6,685 nucleotides of DNA from Eubacteriales bacterium (GTDB lineage Bacteria; Bacillota; Clostridia; Acetivibrionales; STF1-152): NCBI GenBank assembly GCA_028703215.1, contig JAQVNH010000060.1, positions 1 through 6,685 on the forward strand. Reading direction: 5' to 3'. The translations under genes and the position numbers were made by a program. Shown here piece after piece: positions 5,777 through 6,685 of the stretch (positions are counted from its first letter, which is position 1; the number at the start of each line of letters is the position of its first letter). Under the pieces are notes generated by a model. It searched no databases and had not been told where the DNA came from. It saw nothing but the letters and a program-made list of their open reading frames with translations.

Positions 5777-6685
5777 TTAAAACTTGTCTTTTCCTAAATC
5801 CATCCCTAATGCAATTGCGCGCATGATGCGTTCCGTCGCGTCGGGAATGAGTTTGTCCGAGTTTTTGATTGCCTCCCGGACATCCATGGGTCTGCAGACT
5901 GCGCTTGAAATAGCCCGGATCCCGTGACGGTACAATTCTTCAGCGCCTTCTCCGATAGATCCCGTAACCGCAATAACAGGCACATTATAGATCAGGGCTC
6001 GCTTTGAGATGCCCGCAAGCACCTTGCCGTATGCAGATTGCCTGTCGATCTGCCCTTCGCCTGTGATTACGAGATCGGCATGCCTTATTTTTTCATCGAA
6101 ACCGCAAAGGTCAAGCATCATTTCTATTCCGCGGCTCATGCGGGCATCAGCAAAGGAAATAAGACCGAAGCCCAACCCTCCTGCACTGCCGCTGCCTGGG
6201 ATCTCAGAATTGTCTTTGTTCAGCTGATTTTTAACTAGTTCGCCAAGATGCCTCAAACCATCATCCAACAAACTGACCTGGAGGGGAGTTGCCCCTTTTT
6301 GCGGTCCGTAAACAGCGGCCGCGCCTCTTGGGCCATATAACGGGTTGTCGACGTCGCACATGACTATTATTTCTGCTTGCCCAACAAGCGGATTTCTCCC
6401 AGTCATGTCTATACTCGTGATGTTTTGCAGAACCTGACCCCCGAAACCCGCTTCATTCCCGTTTCTATCAAGGAAACTTACACCTAATGCCTGCGCCATG
6501 CCGATGCCGCCGTCATTAGTGGCGGAACCGCCTATTGCAACGTATATTATCTTGTGGCCTGCCTCTAAAGCTGCTTTGATAAGCTGCCCGGTTCCGAAGG
6601 TTGTAGCTGTCATTATTTTGCGCTGATCTTCCGGCTCCAATATCAATCCGGAGGCGGCAGCCATTTCAACTATAACCTGTCCGGA
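5777..6685 (-). CDS. glxK: Glycerate 2-kinase, GarK/GlxK family (N-terminus outside window)
   Basis: The enzyme phosphorylates D-glycerate to 2-phosphoglycerate with ATP, feeding glycerate, for example from glyoxylate or sugar-acid breakdown, into lower glycolysis. About 302 residues are visible; the family usually has about 380, so some 75-80 N-terminal residues lie beyond the right edge. The frame is open to that edge and reads 'GQVIVEMAAASGL' there, the normal internal sequence, so the ATG at 6664 is not the start. Family blocks in order are 'GGSATNDGG' (6532-6506), 'CDVDNPLYGPRGAA' followed by 'GPQKGA', 'GSGSAGGLGFGL', and 'TGEGQID' (6064-6044) leading to 'YGK'. The C-terminus ends normally at a TAA. 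It faces the phosphatase gene with 11 bases between stops. The promoter and operon partners are out of view, so the substrate pathway cannot be told from context. Confidence 0.93.
   Translation of the reverse strand, partial: SGQVIVEMAAASGLILEPEDQRKIMTATTFGTGQLIKAALEAGHKIIYVAIGGSATNDGGIGMAQALGVSFLDRNGNEAGFGGQVLQNITSIDMTGRNPLVGQAEIIVMCDVDNPLYGPRGAAAVYGPQKGATPLQVSLLDDGLRHLGELVKNQLNKDNSEIPGSGSAGGLGFGLISFADARMSRGIEMMLDLCGFDEKIRHADLVITGEGQIDRQSAYGKVLAGISKRALIYNVPVIAVTGSIGEGAEELYRHGIRAISSAVCRPMDVREAIKNSDKLIPDATERIMRAIALGMDLGKDKF

Noticed and set aside
5809..5836. Palindromic bits (GCAATTGC; CGCATCATGCG on the minus strand) as a terminator or operator
   Set aside because: They lie inside the glycerate kinase coding sequence, are short, and have no T-run.

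Overview
The window looks like ordinary chromosome from a low-to-middle GC, Gram-positive-type bacterium, most likely a member of the Clostridia (Bacillota). The case rests on strong AGGAG-type ribosome binding sites, frequent ATA, AGA and AGG codons, promoters close to the sigma-A consensus, U-tailed terminators, and a gene set (YdbC-type PC4 protein, UPF0316/DUF2179 membrane protein, lipoprotein alkaline phosphatase) that is common in that phylum. The genus cannot be told from the sequence alone. I see no mobile element, CRISPR array, rRNA or tRNA.

Layout. (1) Positions 3-437 hold the 3' end of a gene that starts outside the window. It resembles the C-terminal part of CpaB/RcpC-like Flp (Tad) pilus assembly proteins. 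(2) A 77-residue PC4/YdbC-like single-stranded DNA binding protein follows at 476-709 and is closed by a clear rho-independent terminator (750-786). (3) A sigma-A promoter (809-836) drives a single gene for a three-helix membrane protein of the UPF0316 family (879-1493). (4) A near-consensus promoter (1510-1538) drives leuC-leuD-leuB (1621-4493), three enzymes of leucine synthesis. These isomerise 2-isopropylmalate to 3-isopropylmalate and then oxidise and decarboxylate it. leuA is not beside them. The operon ends at a terminator (4498-4532). (5) A lipoprotein of the PhoA alkaline phosphatase family (4557-5765) begins only 24 bases after that terminator. A possible promoter lies across the terminator itself. 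(6) On the opposite strand, a glycerate 2-kinase gene (5777-6685) runs in from the right edge and meets the phosphatase gene tail to tail, 11 bases apart.

The leu genes form one pathway unit. The other genes have no obvious shared job. I found no convincing new multi-gene system. The points most worth a second look are the unusual cofactor loop of LeuB (Lys-Tyr, no His), the twin-arginine-like signal peptide on the phosphatase, and the promoter that may be embedded in the leu terminator.
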